Part shown: piece by piece, positions 41,479-51,789 of the stretch
Numbering within the stretch: position 1 is the first letter of the stretch
Layout: every line of letters begins with the position of its first letter
DNA from: Bedellia somnulentella
Lineage: Eukaryota > Arthropoda > Insecta > Lepidoptera > Bedelliidae
DNA length: 64,000 bases
Assembly: GCA_963576735.1 (NCBI GenBank)
Contig: OY755196.1
Span: 8,599,912-8,663,911, forward strand
Reading direction: 5' to 3'
Notes under the pieces: model-generated
What the model saw: only the letters and a program-made list of their open reading frames with translations
The model's database searches: none
Told to the model about the DNA's origin: nothing
Translations under genes and position numbers: made by a program

Positions 41479-43134
41479 ATGTCTTACACCTGTAACGCTT
41501 GTGGTAAAAAAAAAACATACACTTTTATATATGGAATGCTTTAGATGTAGCAAACTATATGATTTGCCATGCTTGGGAATTTCGGAAGAATCTTTTGAAA
41601 AATCTTCTCAAGCAAATAAAACTGAGTGGTCATGCCCAGCCTGCAAATGCTCAGAACGTAAAGGCGACAACTCTTCTACGTCAATACGCTCTTGTGTCCC
41701 TAAGTTTGATGACACTTATAGTAGGAATACTAGTTGTATTGACAACGTAAATATTATCCGAGGAAGCAGAGGGTTGAGCACACAAATGGTACCCAAGGAG
41801 ATCGAAAATAATTACATTATGCAATTAGCCGAAGAATTAAAATTAATGCGGGAAGAAATGAAAGAGCTTCAACTGGCGTTGGGAAAGGAAAAAGAAAGTT
41901 ATGAAAGGCAGCTTAGTGAACAAAGGGTAGAAATTGCGCAGTTAAGTACTGCACTGAAAGAAATGTAACGAAAAGTTAACATTCATGAAGTTAACATTCG
42001 AAATAATAGGAATACCTAAAACAATAACGACAATCTATCACATTCAGTTCTGTTATTGACAAAGAAAATAGGTATAGACCTAACAGAGCAGGATTTAGAG
42101 AAAATGATACGTGCTGGCCCAAGAACCATTAACGCAACAAAACCACAAACTGATGGAAACAAATTATACAAACATTTTGCAAACATAGGGAAATCTCTTG
42201 CTAATGACTTCCGAAGATCCAATCCGAACAAAATAGAATGCGACAATGATAAAATTAACCAAATGAATTCATTCGTGTTGCTTGAAACTACTTTCACTGA
42301 AGTAGACACTATCATAAATAGCCTTCTAGTAAATCGTCCACAGGCCACGACATGATTTCATAGGCGATTTTTAAGCAGAACTGGCTGAAACTAGGTGAAA
42401 CGGTTAGTGACACCTATCACGTCACTTACGGTATTCCACAAGGAATTGTGTTGGGTACTACTCTTTTTCTAGTGTACATAAATGATCTATGTAATTCAAA
42501 GTTGGATCAGGGACGACTTTTCACTTTTGCAGATGATACTGAATTAGTTTTTTGGGGCGATAATTGGCAAACTGTTAAAAAATATGCGCAGACAGGGTTT
42601 AATAAAGTCCGTCATTGGATGTCAGACTATTTGCTAAGTCTTAATTGTAGCAAAACCAAATATCTCACTTTTAGTATAAGAAAAAACGGTCAGCCTGCAA
42701 CTGATATCGATATAATAGCTCATACAAATAATTGTAGATCCAATGATAGGGAAACCTGTGAGTGTGAAAGATTGGAAAGATGTTCTACTGTAAAATATTT
42801 AGGTGTAATCATCGATCAGCATCTTACTTTTAGGCCACACATACAACTCCTTACTTCTAGAGTTCGTAAACTAATCGCTGTTTTCAATAATCTAAAACAT
42901 GTTATCGATAAAATTACTTTTAAGATGGTTTACATTGCACTTTGTAAATCAATATTGTCGTATTGCATTGATAATTGGGGAAGAAGCGCTAAAACTGTAC
43001 TTTTGCCTTTAGAAAGGGCACAGAGAGCCGTTCTGAAAGTTGGTCTTAATTTACCCTATCTTTACCCTACTAGTGAGCTATATAAATCTGCAGATGTACT
43101 ATCTGTCAGACAAATATACATTTTATCAGTCTAA
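41479..43134 (+). pseudogene. Internally deleted PHD-finger LINE (ORF1 joined to ORF2 3' part)
   Basis: ATG at 41479 opens MSYTCNACGKKK; a run of ten A causes a +1 shift, then MECFRCSKLYDLPCLGISEE and WSCPAC complete a PHD finger in which the usual His is Asp (YDLPC). A coiled coil follows (LAEELKLMREEMKELQLALG). Stop at 41968, then 42056-42355 with IGIDLTEQDLEKMIRAGPR, an ORF1 end, fused to linker-like LYKHFANIGKSLANDF. The endonuclease and the fingers are gone; 42370-43134 holds YGIPQGIVLGTTLFLVYIND, the intact catalytic FADDTELVFWG and the thumb (CSTVKYLGVIIDQHLTFRPH). Intact catalytic residues in a gutted element. Confidence 0.75.
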
Positions 43135-43254
43135 TGCACAGAAGTAGTTGTAGTACGAGAGTATCGGTAAACGAAATGAGCCGCAGAAATGTAAACAACA
43201 TAATTTAAATCTTTTTTTTTGTTCATGAAAACCTCATGTGGGGATTATTACTAA

Positions 43255-43346
43255 TAAATAAAGAATAAATAAAGGAAAGAAATTTTTCGACACGGGCGGG
43301 AATCGAACCCGCGACCTCGGGTATACGCACCAACGCTCTGCCAATT
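43255..43346 (-). mobile_element. tRNA-derived SINE, family 2, head part
   Basis: cgacacgggcgggaatcgaa cccgcgacc and caacgctctgccaatt are the complement of B and A boxes. Continues at 43921 beyond a MITE. Confidence 0.65.
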
Positions 43347-43920
43347 GGCCTAGACCTCGCTTTATAACATACCCTATTTATATTATAAATTAATAAAGGA
43401 CATCAAACTAAACAACTTTGCCCATGGAATGCCTATCTAAAATATTGTAATTTTCAAAAAAAATAATAATTAAAAATTTTCGTACCTAGTGCAAACTGAG
43501 AATGTATAGAATGAGATTCTTTGCTTCCGTGAAAATAAGAAATAAAAAAAAACATCTGATCTGTGCTTTTCGCGCTGTAAACAAAAACATAACATCTTTC
43601 GGTGTTTAGTTTGATCGATTTATAATATAAAAAGGGTATGTTATAAAAGCGAGGTCTAGGCCAATTGGAAAAAACTGGAAAATACCGAAAGAAGTTATGT
43701 TTTTGTTTACAGAGCGAAAAGCATAGATCAGATGTTTTTTTTATTTTATTTCTTATTTTCTATATGATATATGAACTAGGTATATGATATTTTTTATTAT
43801 TAAATATTTAGATAATAACAATAGTTTAGATGGGCATTCCATAGGCAACGTTGTTAAGTTTGATGTCCTTTATCGATTTATAATATAAAAAGGGTATGTT
43901 ATAAAAGCGAGGTCTAGGCC
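43347..43920. mobile_element. MITE with long imperfect inverted arms, inserted in SINE family 2
   Basis: Begins ggcctagacctcgctttata and ends with its complement; arms of about 100 bp (43347-43455 and 43800-43920) match at roughly 85 percent by eye. A second pair inside (43535-43610 and 43672-43765, sharing acatctgatc and gtaaacaaaaacataac) extends the symmetry. A third copy of the end lies in the middle (43614-43668, including ccaattgg), so one element may have entered another. aatt flanks both edges (43343-43346, 43921-43924). Confidence 0.6.
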
Positions 43921-43985
43921 AATTGAGCAACCGTGTCAATGGCTGCCAGCGTGAAATTCTTCTATCCTTTATTTCTTTGCCACTT
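43921..43985 (-). mobile_element. SINE family 2, continuation
   Basis: aattgagcaaccgtgtcaat then ctatcctttatttcttt, as in the copy at 25.4 kb. Confidence 0.55.
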
Positions 43986-44097
43986 GTCTATCTTTTCAGA
44001 TAGAATGCAAATGTTGAAAACGCCTAATATCACATAATTTAAATCTTTTTTTTGTTCATGAAAACCTTTTGTGGGGATTATTACTAATAAATAAAGA

Positions 44098-44215
44098 ATA
44101 AATAAAGGAAAGAAAAATTTCGACACAGGCGGGAATCGAACCCGCGACCTCGGGTATACGCCCACGCTCTGCCAATTGTCGATTCCCGTCTGTGTCGAAT
44201 TTTTTCTTTATTTAT
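44098..44215 (-). mobile_element. SINE family 2, snap-back copy
   Basis: tcgacacaggcgggaatcga at 44119 and its inverse tcgattcccgtctgtgtcga at 44178-44197 enclose the tRNA-like boxes, leaving a 118-bp hairpin-prone unit. Confidence 0.55.
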
Positions 44216-44456
44216 ATGTAAACAACATCTTTAAAATACCAAAACTCAAGACTAAATTTTCAGGGAGATTTTATATATTTTTAGCTAAATAGTATATAAA
44301 TAAATTATTAAATATTAAAGATTTCAATTTGTTCAAATTAAAAAGACACATTGTAAACTGGCTAAAACAGTTATCGTACGATGATAACTAATTGTCAGTT
44401 TCTAATTGTCCAAAAATAAATTCACTCTATCTTTCTGTCTCTCAATCTAACAAACA

Positions 44457-44529
44457 CACGCATACACACACACACACACACACACACACGCATACTCACA
44501 CACACACATACCTACACACACACACAATA
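44457..44529. repeat. (CA)n microsatellite
   Basis: About 70 bases of cacaca with interruptions (cgcatac, ctcac, tacct). Confidence 0.9.
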
Positions 44530-44779
44530 CACTTTTATTAGTATAGTAGTAATTTAAACTTGATTTATAATTTTTGATTTCTTATTTTGTTTGTTAGTTA
44601 TATATAGTAGTAATTTAATTTTAATTTTCTGTCTGTTATGATAGTTTTGATTTAAAATCTGTATGCCAATCATGTAAGGTCACCTGCAATACAGGATTTT
44701 ACCTAGTGGGGACCGTTGATTCTCGTTGATGTAAATTTTTGATAAATATAAATGATTTTGATTTTTTTTATTTTGATTT

Positions 44780-44938
44780 GGAAGTCGTTAGGTGACAAGA
44801 TGATAGAAATAAAGTATCGTTTGTGATGGGTCTCCCACCGCATTGTCCAAAATCCACTTAAAATCCTCATACCCTTAGTCGCCTCTTACAACACCCGTGG
44901 ATACAAAGGGGTAGTGACATTCTAAGCCGGCACTATCC
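44780..44938 (-). mobile_element. SINE family 3, divergent partial copy
   Basis: Recognised by gtgatgggtctcccaccgca and cgcctcttacaacacccg; tail missing. Confidence 0.65.
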
Positions 44939-45009
44939 ATTAAATTACTCCAGAAAAATCCGCATTTCTCCCAAATTAAGACCTGTGACACTGCTTGATT
45001 ACATACATT

Positions 45010-45119
45010 GCAAAGCAAAATAAAAGAGCATGTATGAGAAGAATAATGAATGTAAGGGAAGCAAGAGAGGTTTGTCAAGATCGTACTAAGTGGAGATCGA
45101 TATTCTCTGCCTACCAATG
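45010..45119 (+). mobile_element. RTE LINE 3' fragment, interrupted
   Basis: Reads NKRACMRRIMNVREAREVCQ, DRTKWRSIFSAY and breaks at a SINE; aataatgggcgcgagtataa at 45517 continues it. Confidence 0.7.
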
Positions 45120-45164
45120 CTTTATGCTTATGCCATTATGCCCAATGGGAATAATGGCATAAGC

Positions 45165-45508
45165 ATAAAGCATAAACGTTCACGCCGAATATCCCCGAAG
45201 GCGTTGGCAGAGGTACTAATACTTCTGAACATCACGTGACTTTGTCACCTGGTGTTCAGAGTACCCACGTTTTGCATGGACAGTGTACTCACGTGATAGG
45301 GGGCAGGCCTATCGCCGTTTGGTACGAATACACTGTCACATGACTAAGTACAACTCAGCCATGTGGGTTTCCTCACGATGTTTTCCCTCACCGTTAACAA
45401 CCATGATAAATTAACCACACATATGTCTTTAGAAAAGACAAATTGGTGTAGACCCGACCCAGGATTTGAACCTTGCGGGAGTGTTCTACCCACTGGGCTA
45501 TCACGGTT
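45165..45508 (-). mobile_element. tRNA-derived SINE, family 1, inside RTE fragment
   Basis: Complete except a short deletion between B and A boxes (after aggatttgaacc). Inserted in the RTE copy. Confidence 0.75.
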
Positions 45509-45513
45509 GTTAA

Positions 45514-45545
45514 CAGGGAATAATGGGCGCGAGTATAAGTATGTA
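45514..45545 (+). mobile_element. RTE LINE 3' tail, continuation
   Basis: gggaataatgggcgcgagta taagtatgta. Confidence 0.6.
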
Positions 45546-45860
45546 CTATTAATGTCAAATTAGTATCCCGCTTTGCCGTGTGGATTAGGGAATTTCATCG
45601 ACAAAGACGGCAGTCTAAAATGTTATAAAAAGTATGGAGCACGCTCCAGAAAATCCCTATTTTTTCTAAATTATTCGATATAACAATTTTTGATTACATA
45701 CATACCAAAGCTTAGTATATAGGCTATCTATTTATATCAAATTAGTATCGCGTTTTGCCGTTTGTATTCATTTCAACGAAATTCAACGAAAAAGATGGCA
45801 ACCTATGGAATAGGCTATTTGACTGTAATAAAAATATACATTTCTTTTATTTCATATTAG
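45546..45860. repeat. Two diverged direct repeats of an unidentified element
   Basis: atgtcaaattagtatcccgc (45552) and tatcaaattagtatcgcgtt (45737) start similar blocks with tttgccgt and gacggca / gatggca. A third related piece, agtatggggagccctctaga, is at 46239. Confidence 0.45.
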
Positions 45861-45983
45861 TCTTAACATTTCTGTTTTGGAGCGATATGTAATGATGCGA
45901 GATAAAAATATTGCATTATTTCACTAAAATCCGTCTTCTAAAGTATTTTTGATGCAACTGTCACGTGACTGAAAACAACCGTG

Positions 45984-46070
45984 ATTGGCTATTTCTGTAA
46001 TGACGTAGATTGCGCATGAATTGACTGTGTATCGCTTCGCTCATTGGTGTTTAATGCGAATTTGACGTCA
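45984..46070 (+). promoter_or_regulatory. Twin CCAAT plus CRE-like modules
   Basis: attgg 45984 with tgacgtag 46001, and attgg 46043 with tgacgtca 46063; start spacings 17 and 20 bases. An E-box-like tcacgtgac is at 45961. They lie 95-180 bases before the ATG at 46165. Looks like a TATA-less cellular promoter. Confidence 0.4.
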
Positions 46071-46164
46071 CTTGTGCTACAGCCGCCATATTACTTTAAG
46101 TCGCGTTTTCGCGGCACATTTGAATATTGCATTTTCTTTTTCGATTTTTAATAAAATAGCTAAA

Positions 46165-46215
46165 ATGAAGACAGAAAAATATTTTTTTAGTGCTCCTTAT
46201 AAACAAATTAACACC
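46165..46215 (+). CDS. Possible first coding exon, 17 codons
   Basis: ATG in aaaatgaag, reading MKTEKYFFSAPYKQINT, then gtaaga, a fair splice donor. The only support is position behind promoter-like motifs; no second exon was found, and a stop lies three codons on if unspliced. Confidence 0.2.
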
Positions 46216-46377
46216 GTAAGATAGTAAATAGCCAATTATAAGAAGTATGGGGAGCCCTCTAGAAAAATCCCTACTTTTCCCATTGCATGAGCTATAGTGA
46301 TTACAGCAACTTGTGAATATGACTATTCACGTCAGAATTAGATATTTTTAGACACTTTTGGAAGTCGACTTGGGATA

Positions 46378-46622
46378 ACATACATACATATACTCACGGC
46401 TAAAATCCCTTAACGGGGTAGCCAGAGCTTTGGAATTAGAAATTCCTTAGCCTCTTTTGCAAGTTGATTGGGGAAAAGATGGTAATAATAAATGTTTTTG
46501 GTGATGGGTCTCCAACTACATCGCCCAAAAATCACTTAAAGAGCCCCTATACCCTTAGTCGCCTCTTACGATCACCCACGGGTAGAAATGGGGTAGTGTT
46601 ATTTAAGCTGATACTACTCGAC
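46378..46622 (-). mobile_element. SINE family 3
   Basis: Full length; tail acatacatacatatactcac at the left. Confidence 0.8.
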
Positions 46623-46639
46623 TTAGGATCAGATTGTTA

Positions 46640-46775
46640 AATAAAGGGTGTTGGTGATGGTTCTTCAAGGTTCTTCCATATATCACTTAATAATCCCCGA
46701 ATACCCTAAGTTGCCTCCCACAAACACCTACAGGAAGAAATAGGGTAGAGCTATTTTAAGCTGACACTACACAAC
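46640..46775 (-). mobile_element. SINE family 3, diverged 5' half
   Basis: ggtgttggtgatggttcttc to gctgacactacacaac. Confidence 0.6.
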
Positions 46776-46806
46776 TTATTTTAATACGTATGTTGTATAT
46801 AGTTTG

Positions 46807-47056
46807 GCTGTGTAGTGTCAGCTTAGAATAACACTACCCCATTTCTACCCGTGGGTGATCGTAAGAGGCGACTAAGGGTATAGGGGCTTTTAAAGTGATT
46901 TTTGGGCGATGTGGTTGGAGCCCCGTCACCAAAAACATTTATTATTACCGTCTTTTCCCCAATCAACTTCCAAAAGTGGCTGAGAAATTTCTCATTCCAA
47001 AGTTTTGGCTACCCCGTTCAGGGATTTATAGCCGTGAGTATATGTATGTATGTATA
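46807..47056 (+). mobile_element. SINE family 3
   Basis: Full length, gctgtgtagtgtcagcttag to tatgtatgtatgtata. It faces the two preceding minus copies. Confidence 0.8.
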
Positions 47057-47476
47057 TAGTTTATGGTTGTATTCTCGTTGGCTGAATGTTGACATGTAAA
47101 ATAATAAATAAACATTGTGGTTCTTACACTTGAAATAAAATGTACTTTTATTCTTAGAATAAATAATCATACTAAAATAAAACAATAAATGATGTTAAAA
47201 ATATGCAAACAGTACAAAAAGATGTCATAGATTTTTCTGCGCAATACATTATTATTTACAACAGTAGTTCAAGTTGAAACCCGTACACTGAATTATAAAT
47301 ACTGGACTCATGAAAGAAGTTTAATTGCAAATTACGGTAGTATAAAATAGAGGCATGTTAAATCAGTTTCCGTGTAATTCCATCTAAAAATAATAATGAA
47401 TGAAATCCATTCATAAGTAGAAAAAACTTAATTGTAGAACGGCCATGATTCACGTTTCATGTTGAAATAGGCCGCG

Positions 47477-47608
47477 GCCTAGTACGAGCGCTCTTTATCG
47501 ACACGATATCGGTTAGAATGAGATGACAGTATACGGTACGAAGTAAGTTTGTAAGAGATGGCTGTTTTAAACCACGCGATGTCTAGTTAAAAGGCCGCCC
47601 GTACTAGT
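47477..47608. mobile_element. Short MITE with CTAGTACGAGCG ends
   Basis: ctagtacgagcg at 47479 and cgcccgtactag at 47596-47607 are inverted ends with one mismatch. The body has tttatcgacacgatatcggt. A related copy, inverted, is at 56781-56915. Confidence 0.55.
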
Positions 47609-47661
47609 AACGCTGGGAAATGCAGTGCGCATGCGCTAAAGGATTGATCTTACCCCCGAAC

Positions 47662-47730
47662 TGACGTCACAAAATGTCTGGCTACAGATTTCAGTATAAA
47701 ATAGTGAAATATTAGTTCTCCACTCAGTTA
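47662..47730 (+). promoter_or_regulatory. Core promoter: CRE, TATA box and initiator
   Basis: tgacgtca at 47662-47669, tataaaatag from 47695, and the arthropod initiator tcagt at 47724-47728. With A at 47726 as +1, the TATA box starts at -31, the normal distance. A 156-base leader then reaches an ATG and a spliced exon. Confidence 0.6.
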
Positions 47731-47881
47731 AATCATAAAATTACACGATTTAAGCTAAATGCAATAACAAATTTTAATCGTATAAAGATTTTAACATGAT
47801 TAATTGATTTCGATGGTGTGACGGATAATATAAGTTGAACATTAGTTATCCCTTGTTCATTTTTCTTCTGGTGGTGACACA

Positions 47882-47966
47882 ATGCAGATGCGTTTTGTTA
47901 GTTCGAGGAAATTCGGTAATATTATAGAAGATACTGCTAAGATGGCGACAAAACTGCTATTTTTAT
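47882..47966 (+). CDS. First coding exon of an unidentified gene
   Basis: Reads MQMRFVSSRKFGNIIEDTAK then MATKLLFL, ending in phase 1 at a strong gtaagt donor (47967). The inner in-frame ATG at 47942 has a better context (aagatggcg) and begins a signal-peptide-like MATKLLFL, so it may be the true start. Promoter, leader, ATG and donor are in the right order and spacing. No following exon was recognised; it may lie past the window or in a long intron of repeats. Confidence 0.5.
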
Positions 47967-48037
47967 GTAAGTACTTATTTATTTACTATAGTTCTATTTC
48001 TCCTTTAATAGACTTTTGTTTTTTTTAATAAAATCGC

Positions 48038-48165
48038 ATGTATGAAAAGATTGATGGATGTAAACGAAGCTAGAGAGGTTTGTCAGGATCGTACGAAGTG
48101 GCGATCGATAGTCTCTGCCTACCCCAATGGGAACTAATGGCTTGTGTATGTGTGTGTATGTTTTT
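48038..48165 (+). mobile_element. RTE LINE 3' fragment
   Basis: MKRLMDVNEAREVCQDRTKW coding to ggcttgtgtatgtgtgtgta. Lies in the presumed first intron. Confidence 0.75.
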
Positions 48166-48539
48166 TGTTCCATTTTTCTATTCACTTTATAAGAAAGGCA
48201 TTGGTAACCAAGACAGTAGAGTATAATTACAATCAATGTTTTTTGATCGTGTTTATTTAAATAGAGATTATTTGGCAGATTTAGTTTTATTATTTTATTA
48301 GATATGTAGCTGAAGTTGATAATGAAGAAATGTTTTTGAACATGTCTTTTTACTTGTGATTTTTGTACTTACTTTTGTATTGTGTACTTAGTTTATATAG
48401 TTTGTAGTACCTTTAAGAATTTAAACTAACATTTTCAAACAAAATTATCTTATGAATTAAGAGATGTGACAGATGAAATTTAACAACATACTTAATAAAT
48501 ATTTCTTGCAAATTAATTAATAACCAATTTTTTTTATAC

Positions 48540-48634
48540 AAAGGTGACAAAGTCACGTGATGTTCAGAAGTATTAGTACCTCTGCCAACCCCTTCGGGGA
48601 TATTCGGCGTGAACGTTTATGTTATGTTATGTTT
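48540..48634 (+). mobile_element. SINE family 1, 3' end
   Basis: ggtgacaaagtcacgtgatg to gaacgtttatgttatgttat. Confidence 0.7.
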
Positions 48635-48781
48635 ATGTTTTTTATACACTATTTCTACATACATACATATAATGGCTATAAATCTATAAAAGGAATTGAT
48701 TCATAGCTTTAGAATTGGCAAATTGGCAAGTCCTTAGTCACTTTTGCACTTTTGGAAATAGATTGAAGAAAACATTATATA

Positions 48782-49030
48782 TGCTGTGTAGTGTCGGCTT
48801 AGAATAGCACTACCCCATTTCTTCCGGTGGGTGTACGTAAGAGGCGACACTAACGGTATTGGGGCTTTAAGGGATTTTTGGGCGATGCGGTTGGAGACCC
48901 ATCACCAACACAACCTTTATTTTGCCATCTTTTCCCCACTCAACTTTCCAAAAGTGGCTGAGGATCTTCTAGTTCCTTAGCTCTGGCTACCCCTTCTAGG
49001 GATTTATAGCCGTGAGTATATGTATGTATG
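48782..49030 (+). mobile_element. SINE family 3
   Basis: Full length, tail tatgtatgta; followed directly by an RTE fragment. Confidence 0.85.
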
Positions 49031-49140
49031 TATTCTCACGCCATCATTTCCCGTTGAGGTAGGCAGATTATATTGATCGCCACTTTGTAAGATCCTGGCA
49101 AACCTCTCTAGCTTCGTTCACATCATCAAACTTTTCATAC
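49031..49140 (-). mobile_element. RTE LINE 3' fragment
   Basis: attctcacgccatcatttcc then MKSLM-type coding on the minus strand. It shares its tail with the SINE just before, head to head. Confidence 0.75.
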
Positions 49141-49192
49141 ATACAAAACGGCGATAGGCCTGCCCCCTATCACGTGAGTACACTATCCAAGC
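49141..49192 (+). mobile_element. SINE family 1 fragment
   Basis: aaaacggcgataggcctgcc to gtacactatcc. Confidence 0.6.
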
Positions 49193-49197
49193 TCTAT

Positions 49198-49318
49198 GAC
49201 ACTTTATTTCTACCATGTTGTCCCCTATCGTCTTCCAAATGTGGCTGAGGAGTTTCTAGCTCTGAAGCTCTGGCTACCCCTTCTAGGGATTTATGGCCGT
49301 GAGTATATGTATGTATAT
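49198..49318 (+). mobile_element. SINE family 3, 3' half
   Basis: From about actttatttctaccatgttg to tatatgtatgtatatg. Confidence 0.7.
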
Positions 49319-49493
49319 GTCGAAACATCGAAAGAGCTTTTAATGAAATTCTCGCATGAGCAATCGCGCTCTGTAGTCGACTGTTCTATGATTGATATAG
49401 TAGCCTCGACGGACCTGCTTCGATTTGCTGTGGAAGTTCATCGTTGTATTGTGTTAATAGCTGCCATTGTTTTTAGGCTTTTGTAAAGAATAA
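49319..49493 (+). repeat. Segment duplicated at 49728-49895 (first copy)
   Basis: gtcgaaacatcgaaagagct ... gctgccattgtttttaggct recurs almost base for base after the next SINE, so SINE plus flank (about 415 bp) was tandemly duplicated. Confidence 0.8.
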
Positions 49494-49718
49494 AGCTGTG
49501 TAGTGTCGGCTTAGAATAGCACTACCCCATTTCTTCCGATGGGTGTACGTAAGAGGTGACTAACGGTATTGGAGCTATTAAGGGATTTTTGGGCGGTGCG
49601 GTTGAAGACCCAATACCAACAACCTTAATTTACAATAATTACCAAAAGTGACATGAATTATAATTCCATAGCTCTGGCTACCCCTTTCTGGGATTTATGG
49701 CCGTGAGTATATGTATGA
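49494..49718 (+). mobile_element. SINE family 3, in a duplicated block
   Basis: More diverged than its neighbour: deletion between caaccttaatttaca and aaaagtgacatg. Confidence 0.75.
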
Positions 49719-49727
49719 TATATATGT

Positions 49728-49895
49728 GTCGAAACAAAACGAAAGAACTTTTAATGAAATTCTCGCATGAGCAATCGCGCTCTGTAGTCGACTGTTCTAT
49801 GATTGATATAGTAGCCTAGACGGACCCGCTTCGATTAACTTTTGAAGTTCATCGTTGTATTGTGTGAATAGCTGCCATTGTTTTAGGCTTTTGTA
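49728..49895 (+). repeat. Segment duplicated from 49319-49485 (second copy)
   Basis: gtgtcgaaacaaaacgaaag ... gctgccattgttttaggct. Confidence 0.8.
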
Positions 49896-50134
49896 AAAAG
49901 TGTGTTTTAGCGAGAAAAATTTCGAAAAAAAGCAATCGTTTTTTGCTGCAATCTGAAAATTTACTATTAAAGAAAAACGTAGTTTGAAATGGTATTTTTA
50001 TAGCCGTATCCTCACTTAACAAACTAATCTTACTCTTACTTTGAATTTCATACAAAAACTACGAATATAAGAGGTTTGTTAGCATTTCAAAAGTTTTCTT
50101 TAAAAGAACATTTCACTTTACATTAACATTCATA

Positions 50135-51455
50135 CGAGGGGCATGCCAAAAGAAACTAGATACTCAAAAAATATAAAATTTATTCTTTATTACAAGTATC
50201 GATCTTTTCAAAGTATTCACCCTGAGCACGTACCATACGTTTTTACCGTACCGTACTTTCCATACGTTTGAACCAATTGGAAAATACCTGTGACCACTCT
50301 TCTTTAGATACCTCAGAAATCTCGAAATTATAGGCAACCATCTTTTTTGCTTTCAAACCTCTTCCCCTTTAGTTTTTCTTTGATTTTTGGAAACAAGTAA
50401 AAATCACAAGGCGCTAGGTCAGGGGAATATGGCGGGTGAGGGAGAATTGACACATTTTTTGAGTTGAAAAAGTCTAGTGTTCTGGCAGACGTGTGCGACG
50501 CCGCATTGTCGTGGTGCCAGAGAAGGTGCCGGATTCCTGACTTCGGTCGCTTGTCACACCAAGCTGATATTACTGTTGGAGCACAAACTGTCAAATACCA
50601 TTCGGAGTTCACCGTTCTTTCATTCTCTAGCACAACAGTAGCAATATGACCCGTTTTGCAGAAAAACGAGGCGACCATTTGTTTCTGTGTGCTTCGTGCA
50701 CGGCGACATTTCGTTGGAGTTGGCTCATCTTCAAAGCACCATACAGTCGGTCGACTGTCGCTTTGATTCGGGATCATAGTTATATAGCCATGTTTCGTCA
50801 CCAGTCAGTATATCATATACGTTTTTTTTCTCGCCTCCGTTGAATTTATCTATCATGAATAGGCACCAATCCACCCGACGGTCTTTCTGCTCATCAGTAA
50901 GTTTGTGCGGCACCCATCTCGAACAACGTTTATGCAGAGAAAGGTGATCGTGAATCATGGTTAGCATTGCTGCTGATCCGATTCCTAGTTCTCGCTCTTG
51001 CTCTACATATGTAATTCGTCGGTTTTCGCGAATAAGTATTTCGACTGCACGGACGTTTTCTTGCGCGACCGCTTTTGCCGGCCGTCCTGTCTTCGCTTCA
51101 TCTTCGAGACATCCCCGTCCTTTTTTAAATTCAGCAAACCGATTGAATACTGTTGCTCGGGAACAAGCAAACTCACCAAAAGTAGAAGCCACAAGTTCAA
51201 AACATTTTTGAGGCTTTGAACCGTTTTTAAAGTCATAATAAATCATAGTCCAAAAGTCATGTCGACTGAGCTCCATTGTTGCAAGTTAATTCCCGTCAGA
51301 TTCTCGGAAAAATTATACTCATTCAAATAAAAAAATAATAAAAGAAGTGTGTTCTATATTCAATAAAAAAAAAACCAGCCTATAAGATGGTGTATAGCTT
51401 GCCAGTGTCAATTAAATGAGAAAAGAGTATCTAACTTCTATTGGCATGCCCCTCG
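50135..51455 (-). mobile_element. Mariner element 2
   Basis: TA at 50133-50134 and 51456-51457. Inverted ends start cgaggggcatgccaaaagaa and mirror ttctattggcatgcccctcg at 51436-51455. 1321 bp, inserted at the edge of an RTE tail. Confidence 0.88.
50328..51276 (-). pseudogene. Mariner transposase with a frameshift
   Basis: N-terminal part 51276-50731: MELSRHDFWTMIYYDFKNGS, helix-turn-helix RITYVEQERELGIGSAAML, first catalytic motif TGDETWLYNYDPESK. Frameshift near 50760. C-terminal part: TVWCFEDEP, HHDNAASHTSARTL and YSPDLAPCDFYLFPKIKEKL, D34D spacing. The frame ends early after FESKKDGCL. A different mariner lineage from the one at 1.7 kb. Confidence 0.88.
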
Positions 51456-51660
51456 TACATATTCTCACGCCCGTTAGTTCCTATTGGGGTAGGCAGAGGC
51501 TATCGATGGCCGCTTTGTACAATCCTAGCAAACCTCACTAGCTTCGTTCACATACATCAATCTTTTCATAAATGCTCTTTATACTTCGGACACCCGCCTT
51601 TGTAACACATAATCTATTTGATCCAAATGTGTCCTCCGAGGTCGTCCTCTACTAACATTT
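51456..51660 (-). mobile_element. RTE LINE 3' fragment
   Basis: catattctcacgcccgttag, then complement of coding up to SRGRPRRTHLDQI. Confidence 0.75.
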
Positions 51661-51789
51661 ACCTTAATTTCTCCTACGATTTCTGTTTTTATATATTAAA
51701 CCACTTCTATTACGTTATTCTCCTTGATATTACGTTACTCTTAACCTGCACGTTTATCTCATACAAGCTCAATTTTTTTGCTTTTTTTT

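Noticed and set aside
44457..44529. CRISPR-like or satellite array
   Set aside because: Simple cacaca microsatellite without spacer structure; the genome is eukaryotic.
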